Positions 53,057-61,977 of a stretch of DNA of 64,000 nucleotides are shown one piece after another; within the stretch, counting starts at the first letter, position 1; every line of letters begins with the position of its first letter. Under the pieces are notes generated by a model, which was given only the letters and a program-made list of their open reading frames with translations, ran no database searches and had not been told where the DNA came from. Source of the DNA: an uncultured Erythrobacter sp. (GTDB taxonomy: Bacteria; Pseudomonadota; Alphaproteobacteria; Sphingomonadales; Sphingomonadaceae); assembly GCA_947499505.1 (NCBI GenBank), contig CANMOQ010000001.1:230037-294036 (forward strand), written 5' to 3'. A program made the position numbers and the translations under genes.

Positions 53057-54270
53057 GCGCGCAGCAGCTCTGGCAATTCGCCGGAGACGCCGCGTGCCTC
53101 GTCCATAAACCAGTGTTTTAGCGCGCCGCTGCGCTGCACCCCGGCCATGCCCAATCGGCGCACGGCGGATGCCGCTTTGCCCGGCACCCCGAACAAGCGC
53201 GTCAGCCCATCGGTGGCAGTCGCAACCATAAAGGCATCAAGCCCGCGCCAGTTTTCATAACGCATCAGGCTTTGATGATCGCCGGGGTCAAGGCCGATCC
53301 TGCGGCCCTCTTCGAGCACCTCAACCAAAGTCGCTGCATCGCGCAGGCCAAGGTTAAGCCCCTGTCCGGCAATCGGGTGAATGCCATGCGCGGCATCGCC
53401 GACCAATGCCAGACGCTCGCCGGTGATTTTAGCCGTGTGGTGAAAGCCCAATGGCCAGGATGAGCGCGCACCCGTGCTGGTGACCGCGCCAAACATTCCG
53501 CCCATGCGCTTTTCCAGCTCGGCCAGAAACGCGCGGTCGGACAATTTCAAAAAGCCCGTGGCGTCATCCTCGCTGACGGTCCACACCAGCGAGGATCGGT
53601 GGCGTCCTTGCTCGTCGTCCAGCATTGGCAGCAATGCGAATGGCCCGGCGGGATAGAAAATCTCCCAGGCGATATTGTCATGCGGTTTTTCATGCGTCAG
53701 CCCGGCGATAATCGCGCGGTGGCTGTATTCCCAATTAGCAACCACCAGCCCAGCCTCGGTCCGCGTGGGCGAGCTGCGCCCCTCGGCGGCCACCATCAGG
53801 CTGGCTTTGAGCTTTTTGTCATCGCTCAGCACTACGGCGACGCCAAACTCGCTGCGCTGGCGCTCAGCGATCTCCGCCTCGGAAACCCAATTAATCAGCG
53901 GCTCTTTCGCTGCCGCTTCAAACATCGCCCGGCGCAGGCTGAGATTGGGCAGCATCCGCCCGAGTGATCCCTCGTGCGGCTCGGGCTGAAAATCGATCCG
54001 GCCCGGCTTCATTTGGTCGGTGACGGCAATGCTCGCAATCGGGCAGGCTAACGGCTCCAGCGTGTCCGCCAGCCCAATATTGCGAAACAGGTGCCAGCTG
54101 GCCGTGGAGATCGCGGTGGCGCGGTCGTCAAACCCTTCCTTCAGCAGATCATCGGGATTGGCGCGGTCGACGACATGGCTGGAAAAGCCCTTTCGCGCAG
54201 CGGTCAGCGCCAGGGTCATGCCGACCAGCCCGCCGCCAAGGATCAAAAGATCGCGCGTGTCATTCGTCAT
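53053..54270 (-). CDS. UbiH/UbiF/COQ6-family FAD-dependent monooxygenase
   Basis: Probably hydroxylates the ubiquinone ring. A 405-residue class A flavoprotein: FAD ADP-binding loop LLILGGGLVGMTLALTAARKG, the DRATAIS region (FDDRATAISTASWHLFRNIGL), and the C-terminal FAD motif GERLALVGDAAHGIHPIAGQGLNLGLRDAATL, with the UbiH/UbiF-type GDAAHxIHPxAGQGLN signature. Which ring position it acts on is not readable. The start is ATG 54270 with GAGGCAGG upstream; a much longer upstream frame is non-coding. It is convergent with the Mic60-like gene, overlapping 4 bases, and divergent from the DsbD-like gene. Confidence 0.9.
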   Translation of the reverse strand: MTNDTRDLLILGGGLVGMTLALTAARKGFSSHVVDRANPDDLLKEGFDDRATAISTASWHLFRNIGLADTLEPLACPIASIAVTDQMKPGRIDFQPEPHEGSLGRMLPNLSLRRAMFEAAAKEPLINWVSEAEIAERQRSEFGVAVVLSDDKKLKASLMVAAEGRSSPTRTEAGLVVANWEYSHRAIIAGLTHEKPHDNIAWEIFYPAGPFALLPMLDDEQGRHRSSLVWTVSEDDATGFLKLSDRAFLAELEKRMGGMFGAVTSTGARSSWPLGFHHTAKITGERLALVGDAAHGIHPIAGQGLNLGLRDAATLVEVLEEGRRIGLDPGDHQSLMRYENWRGLDAFMVATATDGLTRLFGVPGKAASAVRRLGMAGVQRSGALKHWFMDEARGVSGELPELLRA

Positions 54271-54340
54271 TCTGCCTGCCTCTATGAAACCTATGCCGCT
54301 TTGATTGCGAATAGTGTTCGACAGTCCTAGAGGTTCGACC

Positions 54341-56464
54341 GTGATAGACGCAAGAATGTTCCCGCTTACAAAGCTATGGTTTGCTGCACTGGTGCTTGCG
54401 CTGCTTGCATTTGTGGCTGCCGTCTTGCCTGCACACGCCCAAGATGGCGCGATCCCGGCAGAGGCGCGTTTTGGCGATGAGAACATCAGCGTGGAGCTGC
54501 GCGCGGACGGTCTGCCGACAGCGGGCGAGGAATGGCTGCTCGCCCTGAGGTTCACGCCTGATCCGAACAGTAATGAGGAATGGCACGGATATTGGTCCAA
54601 CCCCGGCGATGCTGGGCAGGGCATGCAATTGCGGCTGAACCTGCCCGATGGCTGGGAGATGGGCGAGCCGCTCTATCCCGTGCCAGAGCGGTTTGTTCAG
54701 CAGCTGGTCGATACCGAGTTGATGAACCACATTTACAAAGGCGCATACACGGTTCTGGTGCCGATCCGTGTGACCGGCGAGGTTGATAACGCGACCCGCG
54801 AGCCGATCACCGGCTTCGTCGAATATCTCGCCTGCACCGATAAAGTGTGCGTGCCGCAGGATGCGGTCTTGCGCGAAAGCCAAGGGGGCGATTTTGCCCG
54901 CTGGCGTGCGGAGATTGCGCCGCTGCTGGATGCGAAGGCGAGCTTTGCCATTGAGGGCACAAACCTGCGCTTAGCGATACCGCTGCCTGCTGAGGTGAGT
55001 CTCAGCGATCCGCATGTTTTCATCGGAAACACACAGCTGGTTCAATATTCGGTCGCGCAAAATTTCCGCCGCGATGGCGACACGCTCAGCGTCGAGATTC
55101 CACTGTCAGACTGGGTGGAAGAGGGGCAGCCTGCGCACGGCGTGAAAGGCATCTTGTCTTTCGGCAATGGCGCCGGGGTCAGGTTTGAAGCGAGTGAAGG
55201 CGAGGTGGCGCTCACGGGCGAGCGGATAGTCACGTCTTCTGCGCCGCAGACCCCGCCGCTTTGGACCCTCATCCTCGGCGCATTAGTGGGCGGGTTGATC
55301 CTCAACATCATGCCCTGCGTCTTCCCGATCCTCAGTCTCAAAGCGATCTCGCTTGCGCGTGCTGGCGAGAGCGAGGCCAAGGCCAAGGCGCGTTCCGAAG
55401 GGCTCGCCTACACCGCTGGGGTCGTGCTCGCCTGCGTTGGGCTGGGCGCGGTGATGCTCATTTTGCGCGCTGGCGGGGAGCAAGTGGGCTGGGCGTTCCA
55501 GTTGCAAAGCCCCGGCGTTGTCATTGTGCTGCTGGTGCTCGCCAGCGTGATCACCGCGAATTTCGCAGGCGTTTTTGAGCTTCCCTCTATTTCCATCACG
55601 CGCGGCGGAGAGCCAGCCAGCGCTTTCGCCACGGGCCTTCTCGCGGCCTTCGCGGCGACCCCTTGCACCGGGCCGTTTATGGCGGCGGCGCTGGGCGCGG
55701 CTCTGCTGCTCCCCGTGCCGCAGGCGCTGCTGCTGTTTGCTATGCTGGGGCTGGGCTTGGCCTTGCCGTTCCTGCTTATCGGCTTTCTGCCTGCTCTTCG
55801 CCGGATGCTGCCGAAGCCTGGGGCGTGGATGGAGCGTTTTCGCAGGATCATGGCGATCCCGATGGGGCTGACCGCGCTTGCGTTGATCTGGTTGACGGCG
55901 CGGCTGGGCGGGCAAGGCTTTGCGCTGTTCGCGCTGGTTGTCGTGTTCGGCCTGATTGTCGCTCTGTTGGTGGTTGGCCGTCTGCAGCGCGCAGGCAAAA
56001 TGGCATGGCCTGCTTTCGGCCTTATCGCTGCGCCGTTTGTAATCTTCGGCGCCTTCGCCTTGCCTGCTAGCTTTGCTGCGCCAGTGACAAACCTCACCGA
56101 GGAATCGATCCATTCGCCTCGGGCTTACAGCGCGCAGGCACTGATCGAGGCTCGCGCCAGCGGACAGCCGGTGTTCCTATGGTTCACCGCCGATTGGTGC
56201 GTCACCTGCAAAGTGAATGAGAGCGTCGCGATCGAGCGCGAGGCGACCCGCGAGGCATTTGAAGCCGCGGGCGTGGTCACCATGGTGGGCGATTGGACCC
56301 AGCGCGACGAGGCGATCACCATGTTCCTGTCAGAGCAAGGTGCAGCGGGCGTGCCGCTGTACCTATGGTATGAGCCTAGTGAGCGAGGGCGCGCAGAAGC
56401 GGAGCAATTGCCGCAAGTGCTGACCCCAGATTTGCTTAAGGAACGGGCTGAGCGGGCTCGCTAG
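54341..56464 (+). CDS. DsbD/ScsB-like thiol:disulfide interchange protein
   Basis: Moves reducing power from cytoplasmic thioredoxin to the periplasm. The 707-residue protein has a signal peptide (FAALVLALLAFVAAVLPAHAQ); an N-terminal beta-rich periplasmic domain with the Cys pair in EYLACTDKVCVP; eight TM helices with one Cys in NIMPCVFPIL and one in AATPCTGPFM, the CcdA-type pair; and a C-terminal thioredoxin domain with FTADWCVTCKVNESVAI. The start is probably GTG 54341, with AGAGG 7 bases upstream; an in-frame ATG at 54356 lacks an RBS. The end overlaps the convergent lipoprotein gene by 29 bases. Confidence 0.92.
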   Translation: MIDARMFPLTKLWFAALVLALLAFVAAVLPAHAQDGAIPAEARFGDENISVELRADGLPTAGEEWLLALRFTPDPNSNEEWHGYWSNPGDAGQGMQLRLNLPDGWEMGEPLYPVPERFVQQLVDTELMNHIYKGAYTVLVPIRVTGEVDNATREPITGFVEYLACTDKVCVPQDAVLRESQGGDFARWRAEIAPLLDAKASFAIEGTNLRLAIPLPAEVSLSDPHVFIGNTQLVQYSVAQNFRRDGDTLSVEIPLSDWVEEGQPAHGVKGILSFGNGAGVRFEASEGEVALTGERIVTSSAPQTPPLWTLILGALVGGLILNIMPCVFPILSLKAISLARAGESEAKAKARSEGLAYTAGVVLACVGLGAVMLILRAGGEQVGWAFQLQSPGVVIVLLVLASVITANFAGVFELPSISITRGGEPASAFATGLLAAFAATPCTGPFMAAALGAALLLPVPQALLLFAMLGLGLALPFLLIGFLPALRRMLPKPGAWMERFRRIMAIPMGLTALALIWLTARLGGQGFALFALVVVFGLIVALLVVGRLQRAGKMAWPAFGLIAAPFVIFGAFALPASFAAPVTNLTEESIHSPRAYSAQALIEARASGQPVFLWFTADWCVTCKVNESVAIEREATREAFEAAGVVTMVGDWTQRDEAITMFLSEQGAAGVPLYLWYEPSERGRAEAEQLPQVLTPDLLKERAERAR

Positions 56465-57047
56465 TCTCTGGCGCGGCGTCCTCAATGGTCGCCTCATCAA
56501 TCGCGCCCTCGAGCGGTTCCAATCGACCCCCACGGCAGCCTGTCACCAGATCAACCGGCAGTGGGCTAGGGTTCAGCGTGACCATGCCAGCGCCGGGCAC
56601 GGTCAGGGTCACTTCCTCTGGCCCAGTCAGTGGCTCCCAATCCTGATCAACCGCCGGGTCTTCGCCGCGCCACAAAAAGCCGGTGTTGGTCTCAATCGCA
56701 TCGACCTTCATGCGGCCAATCTCATCATTGCCAACAAAGGCCAGGATCGCGCCCGCGCCTTCGTCGGCTGCGGCATAGCGGGTGACGCGCAGGTTAGGAT
56801 CACCGTCGGTCTCAACGCATTCGAGCGATACCAAAGGCGCTTCGCCGGGCTTGCCATAGATGATCCGCCAAGGTGTCGCGCTGGCCGCCCAAACCGCGCC
56901 CTCGATATCCGGAGAGTCGAGCGGCTCTGAAGGCCCCTGCGGTACCTCGGCAGGCATATCGCGGGCAATATCCGCATCGGTCGGCGGCGGCTTGCAAGCG
57001 GTAAGGGTGAGGAAGGGCAGGGCAAAATACGCCCAAAGGTGTTTCAT
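56436..57047 (-). CDS. Predicted lipoprotein, unknown function
   Basis: A 203-residue protein with a lipobox near residue 18 (FLTLTAC), then a Pro/Asp-rich linker and a beta-rich body (WRIIYGKPGEAPLVSLECVETDGDPNLRVTRYA, GMVTLNPSPLPVDLVTGCRGG). No family recognised. The ATG at 57047 fits the lipoprotein signal; the open frame upstream overlaps higA out of frame. Its 3' end overlaps the DsbD-like gene by 29 bases on the other strand. It directly follows higA by 4 bases on the same strand, so it may be transcribed with that operon. Confidence 0.75.
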   Translation of the reverse strand: MKHLWAYFALPFLTLTACKPPPTDADIARDMPAEVPQGPSEPLDSPDIEGAVWAASATPWRIIYGKPGEAPLVSLECVETDGDPNLRVTRYAAADEGAGAILAFVGNDEIGRMKVDAIETNTGFLWRGEDPAVDQDWEPLTGPEEVTLTVPGAGMVTLNPSPLPVDLVTGCRGGRLEPLEGAIDEATIEDAAPETSEPAQPVP

Positions 57048-57051
57048 CGAG

Positions 57052-57375
57052 TCAGGCCGCGCGTGGCGTAATCCGGTCCAGTTCCCCGTTGAGCGCGCGC
57101 TTGGCAATGCGCAGCTCAGCGCTTGTCTGGAGGCGAAGGAAAAAACCTTCTGACATGCGGAAATAGCGACACAGACGCAGGTCAAGCTCTCCGTCAATAC
57201 GGGTTTCGCCATTGATCATGGATTCCAGACGCCCAGGATCAACCTCAATGGCCTTGGCCAATGCGGCGGTATGAAGACCAAGTGGCTCCATAAATTCCGC
57301 AACCAGCATTTCACCCGCATGGGGAATGTGCAGCCAGTCGGAATTGTCAGTCGTAGTGGTTCGTAACTTCGACAT
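57052..57375 (-). CDS. higA: HigA-type antitoxin (XRE helix-turn-helix)
   Basis: A 107-residue antitoxin. The DNA-binding helix-turn-helix is LHTAALAKAIEVDPGRLESMINGETRIDGELDLRLCRYFRMSEGFFLRLQ, with the N-terminal IPHAGEMLVAEFMEPLGL typical of HigA. It neutralises the toxin and represses the operon. Its start lies inside the toxin gene (29-base overlap). The preferred start is ATG 57375; ATG 57390 is also in frame. Confidence 0.9.
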   Translation of the reverse strand: MSKLRTTTTDNSDWLHIPHAGEMLVAEFMEPLGLHTAALAKAIEVDPGRLESMINGETRIDGELDLRLCRYFRMSEGFFLRLQTSAELRIAKRALNGELDRITPRAA

Positions 57376-57631
57376 CGTACGCGTTTCCATCTTTCCAGAT
57401 GAAACATATACGCCATTTCATGTTAATTGAAACCGAATGCTGACCTTCGCGGTCATCTTTGAGTTCGTGCAGACGGTTGCTGGGTGGTGTTTTAAGGTCA
57501 TCCAGCGTTTCCGTCGCGTCGATCATATTGAGTTTGTTGAGCGCGCGAGCCTGTATCTCCGCAGGCAGCTTGCGGCTTTGCCGACCGGACCAGATGACTT
57601 CCGTTTCTTTGTCGGCGAAGGATTGGATCAT
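57347..57631 (-). CDS. higB: HigB/RelE-type toxin
   Basis: A 94-residue RelE-fold toxin of the HigB type, a ribosome-dependent mRNA endonuclease. The pattern fits the family: MIQSFADKETEVIWSGRQSRKLPAEIQARALNKLNMIDAT, then LHELKDDREGQHSVSINMKWRICFIWKDGNAYDVEVTNHYD. The C-terminal NMKWRICFIW is a typical catalytic-strand motif. Toxin comes before antitoxin, the usual order for higBA. The start overlaps the stop of the upstream modification-reader-like gene by 4 bases (ATGA), so the three are translationally linked. Confidence 0.9.
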   Translation of the reverse strand: MIQSFADKETEVIWSGRQSRKLPAEIQARALNKLNMIDATETLDDLKTPPSNRLHELKDDREGQHSVSINMKWRICFIWKDGNAYDVEVTNHYD

Positions 57632-58062
57632 GATTTCAATGTATCCATCCGCTGCCAGTCCTCTTCTCCTGGGGGCAAGACAAACCAAAAACGCCAGCCA
57701 TTCACGTTGTTTCCCGTAATTGCAGTTGCTGCATCTGATGGACTTGTCCTAACATTACCAAATTCATCTATCCACTGAGAGTTTTGAATCATTCCACGAT
57801 ATGTTCGTCCTTTATAGGTAGCTCGAAACCGAGTGAAGTTGGGTAGAAAGACATTCGAAAACCAAGCGCCACCGGAATGGGGAGCAAGAGCGTTCTGCGA
57901 CGGAACGGGAAGGCTTGGTGTATCGATCTCTCCCGGCTGGAATCCAGTGTCGATCGCAGGCAAACTGAGAACCCTGCGCAAAACGTCATTGAGGCTCTCA
58001 TTCTCGCTCACTAGCTGATTCGTAAGTGCCTTATAAACTTCAAGATCAATCTGAATGTGCAT
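57628..58062 (-). CDS. SeqA-like N-domain plus RAMA-like domain protein, first gene of the higBA operon
   Basis: A 144-residue protein with two recognisable parts. Residues 1-35 (IQIDLEVYKALTNQLVSENE, then SLNDVLRRVLSLP) closely resemble the N-terminal oligomerisation segment of SeqA (EVDxELYxYI...ESASDILRRML). Residues about 65-144 (FTRFRATYKGRTYRGMI, FGNVRTSPSDAATAITG, NVNGWRFWFVLPPGEEDW) match the RAMA/DUF2924-type pattern of a short beta-rich domain ending in NGW-FW, predicted to read modified DNA bases. The middle is a Pro-rich linker. It overlaps the HigB start (ATGA). DNA in this operon is less GC-rich than its neighbours, suggesting transfer. Function as an epigenetic or sequence-specific regulator of the toxin is inference. 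Confidence 0.7.
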   Translation of the reverse strand: MHIQIDLEVYKALTNQLVSENESLNDVLRRVLSLPAIDTGFQPGEIDTPSLPVPSQNALAPHSGGAWFSNVFLPNFTRFRATYKGRTYRGMIQNSQWIDEFGNVRTSPSDAATAITGNNVNGWRFWFVLPPGEEDWQRMDTLKS

Positions 58063-58067
58063 CGCGC

Positions 58068-58105
58068 TATCCTATTTCTGACACCTAAATAGCAAAATTA
58101 GGATA
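58068..58105. promoter_or_regulatory. Nested inverted repeats upstream of the reader-higBA operon
   Basis: In the AT-rich 63-base gap upstream of the operon, TATCCTA (58068-58074) is the reverse complement of TAGGATA (58099-58105), and CTATTT (58072-58077) of AAATAG (58087-58092). They lie just before the first start codon (58062), where a HigA-type repressor or the reader protein could bind. Confidence 0.45.
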
Positions 58106-58125
58106 TTTCGTCAAATAAGCGCTTT

Positions 58126-60321
58126 TTACGGTTTCCCGCCCATAAATTTCGCGCGTTTCTTGCCATAGCGGGTCTTGCGCGTTCCGGGGCGACCTGCGTC
58201 AGAGCGGCCAACCTTGGGCGCTTTCTTCTCGTCATCGGGCAGGCCTAGCTCGTCATTTTCTAGCCTGCGGATTTCGTCGCGCAAGCGGCCTGCTTCTTCA
58301 AATTCGAGGTTTGCGGCGGCATCGCGCATCCGCTTCTCAAGGTCTTCGATATAGGCGCGCAGATTGTGGCCGACGAGATTGTTGACCTCTTCATCGCCGG
58401 TGTCGACTGTCACGCCATCTTGAGCGGCGCTGTGCGCGACAATGTCGGCAATATCGCGCTTGATCGTTTGCGGGGTGATGCCGTGTTCTTCGTTGAAGGC
58501 GCGCTGCTTCTCGCGGCGGCGCTCCGTCTCGGCCATGGCGCGTTCCATGCTCCCGGTGATGCGGTCGGCGTAAAGAATGACCTTGCCATCGACATTGCGC
58601 GCAGCGCGGCCAATCGTCTGGATCAGCGAGGTCTCGCTGCGCAAGAAGCCCTCTTTGTCAGCGTCCAAAATCGCCACCAGACCGCATTCGGGAATGTCGA
58701 GCCCCTCGCGCAGGAGGTTGATCCCGATCAGCACGTCATAGACGCCAAGGCGCAGATCGCGGATCAGCTCGATCCGCTCCAGCGTCTCCACATCAGAGTG
58801 CATGTAGCGCACGCGCACGCCCGCCTCGTGCATGAATTCGGTTAGGTCTTCCGCCATACGCTTGGTCAGGGTCGTGACGAGCGTTCGGTAGCCTTTCTTG
58901 GCCACCGCAAGGCATTCCTGGATGCAATCCTGCACTTGGTCCTCGACCGGGCGGATCTCGACTGGCGGATCGATCAGCCCGGTGGGGCGGATCACCTGCT
59001 CGGCAAACACGCCGCCGGTTTGCTCCATTTCCCAGCCGCCTGGCGTCGCCGATACGGCAAAGGTTTGCGGACGCATCGCGTCCCATTCGTTGAAGCGCAA
59101 AGGGCGGTTGTCGATGCAACTCGGCAAGCGGAAGCCGTGTTCGGCCAGCGTGATCTTGCGGCGGTGATCGCCTTTCGACATCGCGCCGATTTGCGGCACG
59201 GTCTGGTGACTTTCATCGACGAACAGCAGTGCGTTTTCCGGTAGATATTCAAACAAAGTGGGCGGCGGCTCACCCGGCAGGCGCCCGGTTAGGAAGCGGG
59301 AATAGTTCTCGATCCCGGCGCAGCTGCCGGTGGCGGCAATCATCTCAAGGTCGAAATTGGTGCGCTGCTCCAGCCGCTGCGCCTCGAGCAATTGGCCTTC
59401 TTCCTGCAATTCCTTGAGGCGGTGCTCCAGCTCAAATTTGATCGCAGCGGCGGCCTGTTTCATGGTCGGGCCGGGCGTCACATAGTGCGAGTTTGCATAG
59501 ACGCGGACCTTGTCGAGGTTCGCGCCTTTTTTGCCCGTCAGCGGATCAAATTCAGCGATCTCTTCGATCTCGTCGCCAAAGAAGCTGATGCGCCATGCCA
59601 TGTCTTCATAGTGCGAAGGGTAAAGCTCCAGATTGTCGCCGCGCACGCGGAAAGTGCCGCGCTGAAAGGCGGCATCATTGCGCTTGTATTGGAGGGCGAC
59701 GAGCTTGCGGATCAGCTCGCGCTGATCGACGGTTTCTTCCTTTTTTATGTCGAAGATCATCGCCGAATAGGTCTCGACCGAGCCGATGCCGTAGAGGCAC
59801 GATACCGAGGCGACGATGATCACATCGTCGCGTTCCAGCAGTGCCCGGGTGGCCGCGTGGCGCATCCGGTCGATCGCCTCGTTCACCGAGCTTTCTTTCT
59901 CGATATAGGTGTCAGAACGCGGGACGTAGGCCTCTGGCTGGTAATAGTCGTAATAGGAGACGAAATATTCGACCGCATTCTCGGGAAAGAAGCTTTTAAA
60001 CTCGCCATAAAGCTGCGCAGCGAGGATCTTGTTAGGGGCCAGGATCAGGGCAGGGCGCTGCGTCGCCTCGATCACTTTCGCCATGGTGAAGGTCTTGCCC
60101 GACCCGGTCACGCCCAGCAGGGTTTGCGTCTTTTCGCCCGCATTCGCGCCCTCCACCAGCTCTGCGATGGCCGTGGGTTGGTCGCCCGCGGGCTCATATT
60201 CAGAGACGATTTTGAAGGGCCTGCCCGGATCGCTTTTCTCAGGACGATCAGGGCGGTGCGGGGTGAAATCCCCAGAGGTGTCGGGTTCTTCTAACCCTCG
60301 GCGGATGACGAGTTCGGACAT
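58126..60321 (-). CDS. uvrB: Excinuclease ABC subunit B
   Basis: The DNA-damage-recognition helicase subunit of nucleotide excision repair, working with UvrA and UvrC. At 731 residues it has the usual length plus an extended basic tail. Motifs: Walker [19 protein letters not shown], the beta-hairpin region [28 protein letters not shown], Walker B FVDESH, the helicase motifs [17 protein letters not shown] and [30 protein letters not shown], and the C-terminal UVR motif ([31 protein letters not shown]) that contacts UvrC. An N-terminal extension precedes [17 protein letters not shown]. It stands alone. Confidence 0.98.
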   Translation of the reverse strand: MSELVIRRGLEEPDTSGDFTPHRPDRPEKSDPGRPFKIVSEYEPAGDQPTAIAELVEGANAGEKTQTLLGVTGSGKTFTMAKVIEATQRPALILAPNKILAAQLYGEFKSFFPENAVEYFVSYYDYYQPEAYVPRSDTYIEKESSVNEAIDRMRHAATRALLERDDVIIVASVSCLYGIGSVETYSAMIFDIKKEETVDQRELIRKLVALQYKRNDAAFQRGTFRVRGDNLELYPSHYEDMAWRISFFGDEIEEIAEFDPLTGKKGANLDKVRVYANSHYVTPGPTMKQAAAAIKFELEHRLKELQEEGQLLEAQRLEQRTNFDLEMIAATGSCAGIENYSRFLTGRLPGEPPPTLFEYLPENALLFVDESHQTVPQIGAMSKGDHRRKITLAEHGFRLPSCIDNRPLRFNEWDAMRPQTFAVSATPGGWEMEQTGGVFAEQVIRPTGLIDPPVEIRPVEDQVQDCIQECLAVAKKGYRTLVTTLTKRMAEDLTEFMHEAGVRVRYMHSDVETLERIELIRDLRLGVYDVLIGINLLREGLDIPECGLVAILDADKEGFLRSETSLIQTIGRAARNVDGKVILYADRITGSMERAMAETERRREKQRAFNEEHGITPQTIKRDIADIVAHSAAQDGVTVDTGDEEVNNLVGHNLRAYIEDLEKRMRDAAANLEFEEAGRLRDEIRRLENDELGLPDDEKKAPKVGRSDAGRPGTRKTRYGKKRAKFMGGKP

Positions 60322-60410
60322 GCAAAGACATATGCGGCGCGGATGCGCGCTTGTGAAGTGGCGCTCTGACAGATAGCACTATGAATAGTCTTTCTGGAGG
60401 GAATTTGGAT

Positions 60411-60950
60411 ATGAAGCGGATTGTAAGTGTGTTGGCGCTCGCCGGAGCGATTGCAGCGTGTTCTGGGCCAACCGATGCCGATGCGGATGGTGACGGCGTG
60501 GTGTCGAACGAAGAGATGGCCGAGGTGTCTGGTGAGGCGATCAAACCAAAACCAGGGCAATATCGCTCCACCACTAAGCTGATCAACGTTGAAATTCCCG
60601 GCGCGCCGCCAGAAGCAATAGAGATGATGAAAGGCGGCATGGATAACCAGACATCCGAGAGCTGCCTAACCGAAGAGGATGCGGAAAAAGGCTTTGAGGA
60701 AATGGCCAAGGGCCCGCAGGGCGATGACTGCGAAACCACAAAGTTCGTGATGGATGGCGGCAAAATCAGTGCCGAAATGAGCTGCAATGCGGCGGGCCAA
60801 GGGCCGATGAAAATGACCCTGGACGGCACTGGCACCGAAACCAGCATGGATATGACCATGTCGATGGAAGGCAATATGGCCGGCATGGGCGATATGAAGA
60901 TGACGATGAACATCGCCAGCGAACGCATCGGCGATTGCCCAGCGGGCTAA
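60411..60950 (+). CDS. DUF3617-like lipoprotein with an N-terminal EF-hand loop
   Basis: A 179-residue lipoprotein: lipobox GAIAAC at about residue 16-17, then DADGDGVVSNEE, a canonical 12-residue EF-hand calcium loop (D-x-D-x-D-G-x-V-S-x-x-E). The rest follows the DUF3617 pattern (KPGQYRSTTKLINVEIPG, SESCLTEEDAEKGFEEMAK, CETTKFVMDGGKISAEMSC, GPMKMTLDGTGTETSMDMTMSMEGNM). The body is unusually Met-rich. Start at ATG 60411, with GGAGGG 9 bases upstream, gives a clean lipoprotein signal; ATG 60381 is in frame but adds polar residues. The function is unknown. Confidence 0.82.
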   Translation: MKRIVSVLALAGAIAACSGPTDADADGDGVVSNEEMAEVSGEAIKPKPGQYRSTTKLINVEIPGAPPEAIEMMKGGMDNQTSESCLTEEDAEKGFEEMAKGPQGDDCETTKFVMDGGKISAEMSCNAAGQGPMKMTLDGTGTETSMDMTMSMEGNMAGMGDMKMTMNIASERIGDCPAG

Positions 60951-61106
60951 GTCGCTTTGAGGCCATGATCTGTGAGCCGTGGCGGAGCGGTGATCGGGCG
61001 AAAATACGCTTCACCAAGCGTTCACCCACGCAGCGTAATTTGCGGGAGGAAAGATAATTTCGCTCCGTAAGTCTCGCTGCTCTGCCAAGGGATTTGTTCT
61101 AAGATC

Positions 61107-61880
61107 ATGGCCTCACTCGCTACTCTTGCCGAATTGAAATCCTCGCTGTGGACGCGTGATGAGTTTGCGCGTCGGATCGCGCTGGCGCGCCAGCCAGAGG
61201 AAGAGCGCGCACCGCGGCCCAGCCTGCGGCAATTTCTGGGTGAGGCGGAGGTGCTGGCCGAAGTGGTCAATCGCCCGCGTCGCAAGATCGAAATTGAGCG
61301 CGCCAAGCATCCGCGCACGATCATGGTTCTGCCCGGATTTATGACGCACCCTTTGCGTATGCGCTTTATGGCGCGGCAATTGGAGCGCGCAGGCCACACT
61401 GCGAAACGCTGGGGTCTTGGGTTTAACCTGGGGCCGAGCGAGGAAAATCTCGCCAGCCTGGAGAAGCGTTTGCTCGATTTAAGCGAGCGGGCCGGAGAGC
61501 CGGTCGTGCTGCTCGGCTGGAGTCTTGGCGGGATATTTGCGCGCGAGCTGGCCAAGCGCCAACCGCAGGCGGTCGCCAAAGTGATCACGATGGGATCACC
61601 GTTCTCGGGTGACCCACGGGCCAACAATGTCTGGCGCGCCTATCAATTTGTTACCGGCCACTCGGTCGATGATCCGCCAATTGATACGGAGCTGGGCGAA
61701 AAGCCGCCGGTTGAAACCATTGCCTTGTGGAGCCCTCGCGACGGGATGATTGCCCCGCGCGCCGCCTGCGGCACAGCAGAGGAACGCGACCGTGCGGTTG
61801 CCCTGCGCTGCACGCATATCGGCTTTTCTTATTCGGAAGAGGCGATTTCTGCCGTTCTTGAGGAACTCAATCGCGATTGA
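61107..61880 (+). CDS. Alpha/beta hydrolase (lipase/esterase-like)
   Basis: A 257-residue soluble alpha/beta-hydrolase. The nucleophile elbow is VVLLGWSLGGIFARELAKRQP (G-x-S-x-G), with IMVLPGFMTHPLRMRFMARQLERAGHTAKRWGLG providing the oxyanion region upstream. The catalytic Asp is likely in ALWSPRDGMIAP and the His in LRCTHIGFS. No signal peptide, so cytoplasmic. The substrate is unknown. It begins with weak RBS signals and follows the lipoprotein gene by about 150 bases. Confidence 0.85.
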   Translation: MASLATLAELKSSLWTRDEFARRIALARQPEEERAPRPSLRQFLGEAEVLAEVVNRPRRKIEIERAKHPRTIMVLPGFMTHPLRMRFMARQLERAGHTAKRWGLGFNLGPSEENLASLEKRLLDLSERAGEPVVLLGWSLGGIFARELAKRQPQAVAKVITMGSPFSGDPRANNVWRAYQFVTGHSVDDPPIDTELGEKPPVETIALWSPRDGMIAPRAACGTAEERDRAVALRCTHIGFSYSEEAISAVLEELNRD

Positions 61881-61977
61881 ACCTTTGCTTGTGGGACTGC
61901 GCAATAATGCTTAGCATCCTTGCATAGCGCGCAATTCTTAGGGGTAATCGGTTCTGTCAGCTTCCCAATTTGATGAG

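Noticed and set aside
55283..56113. Two long minus-strand frames rich in Arg, Gln and His
   Set aside because: Antisense to the membrane part of the DsbD-like gene; no domain seen.
59392..60294. A 300-residue plus-strand frame
   Set aside because: Antisense to uvrB, which is unmistakable.
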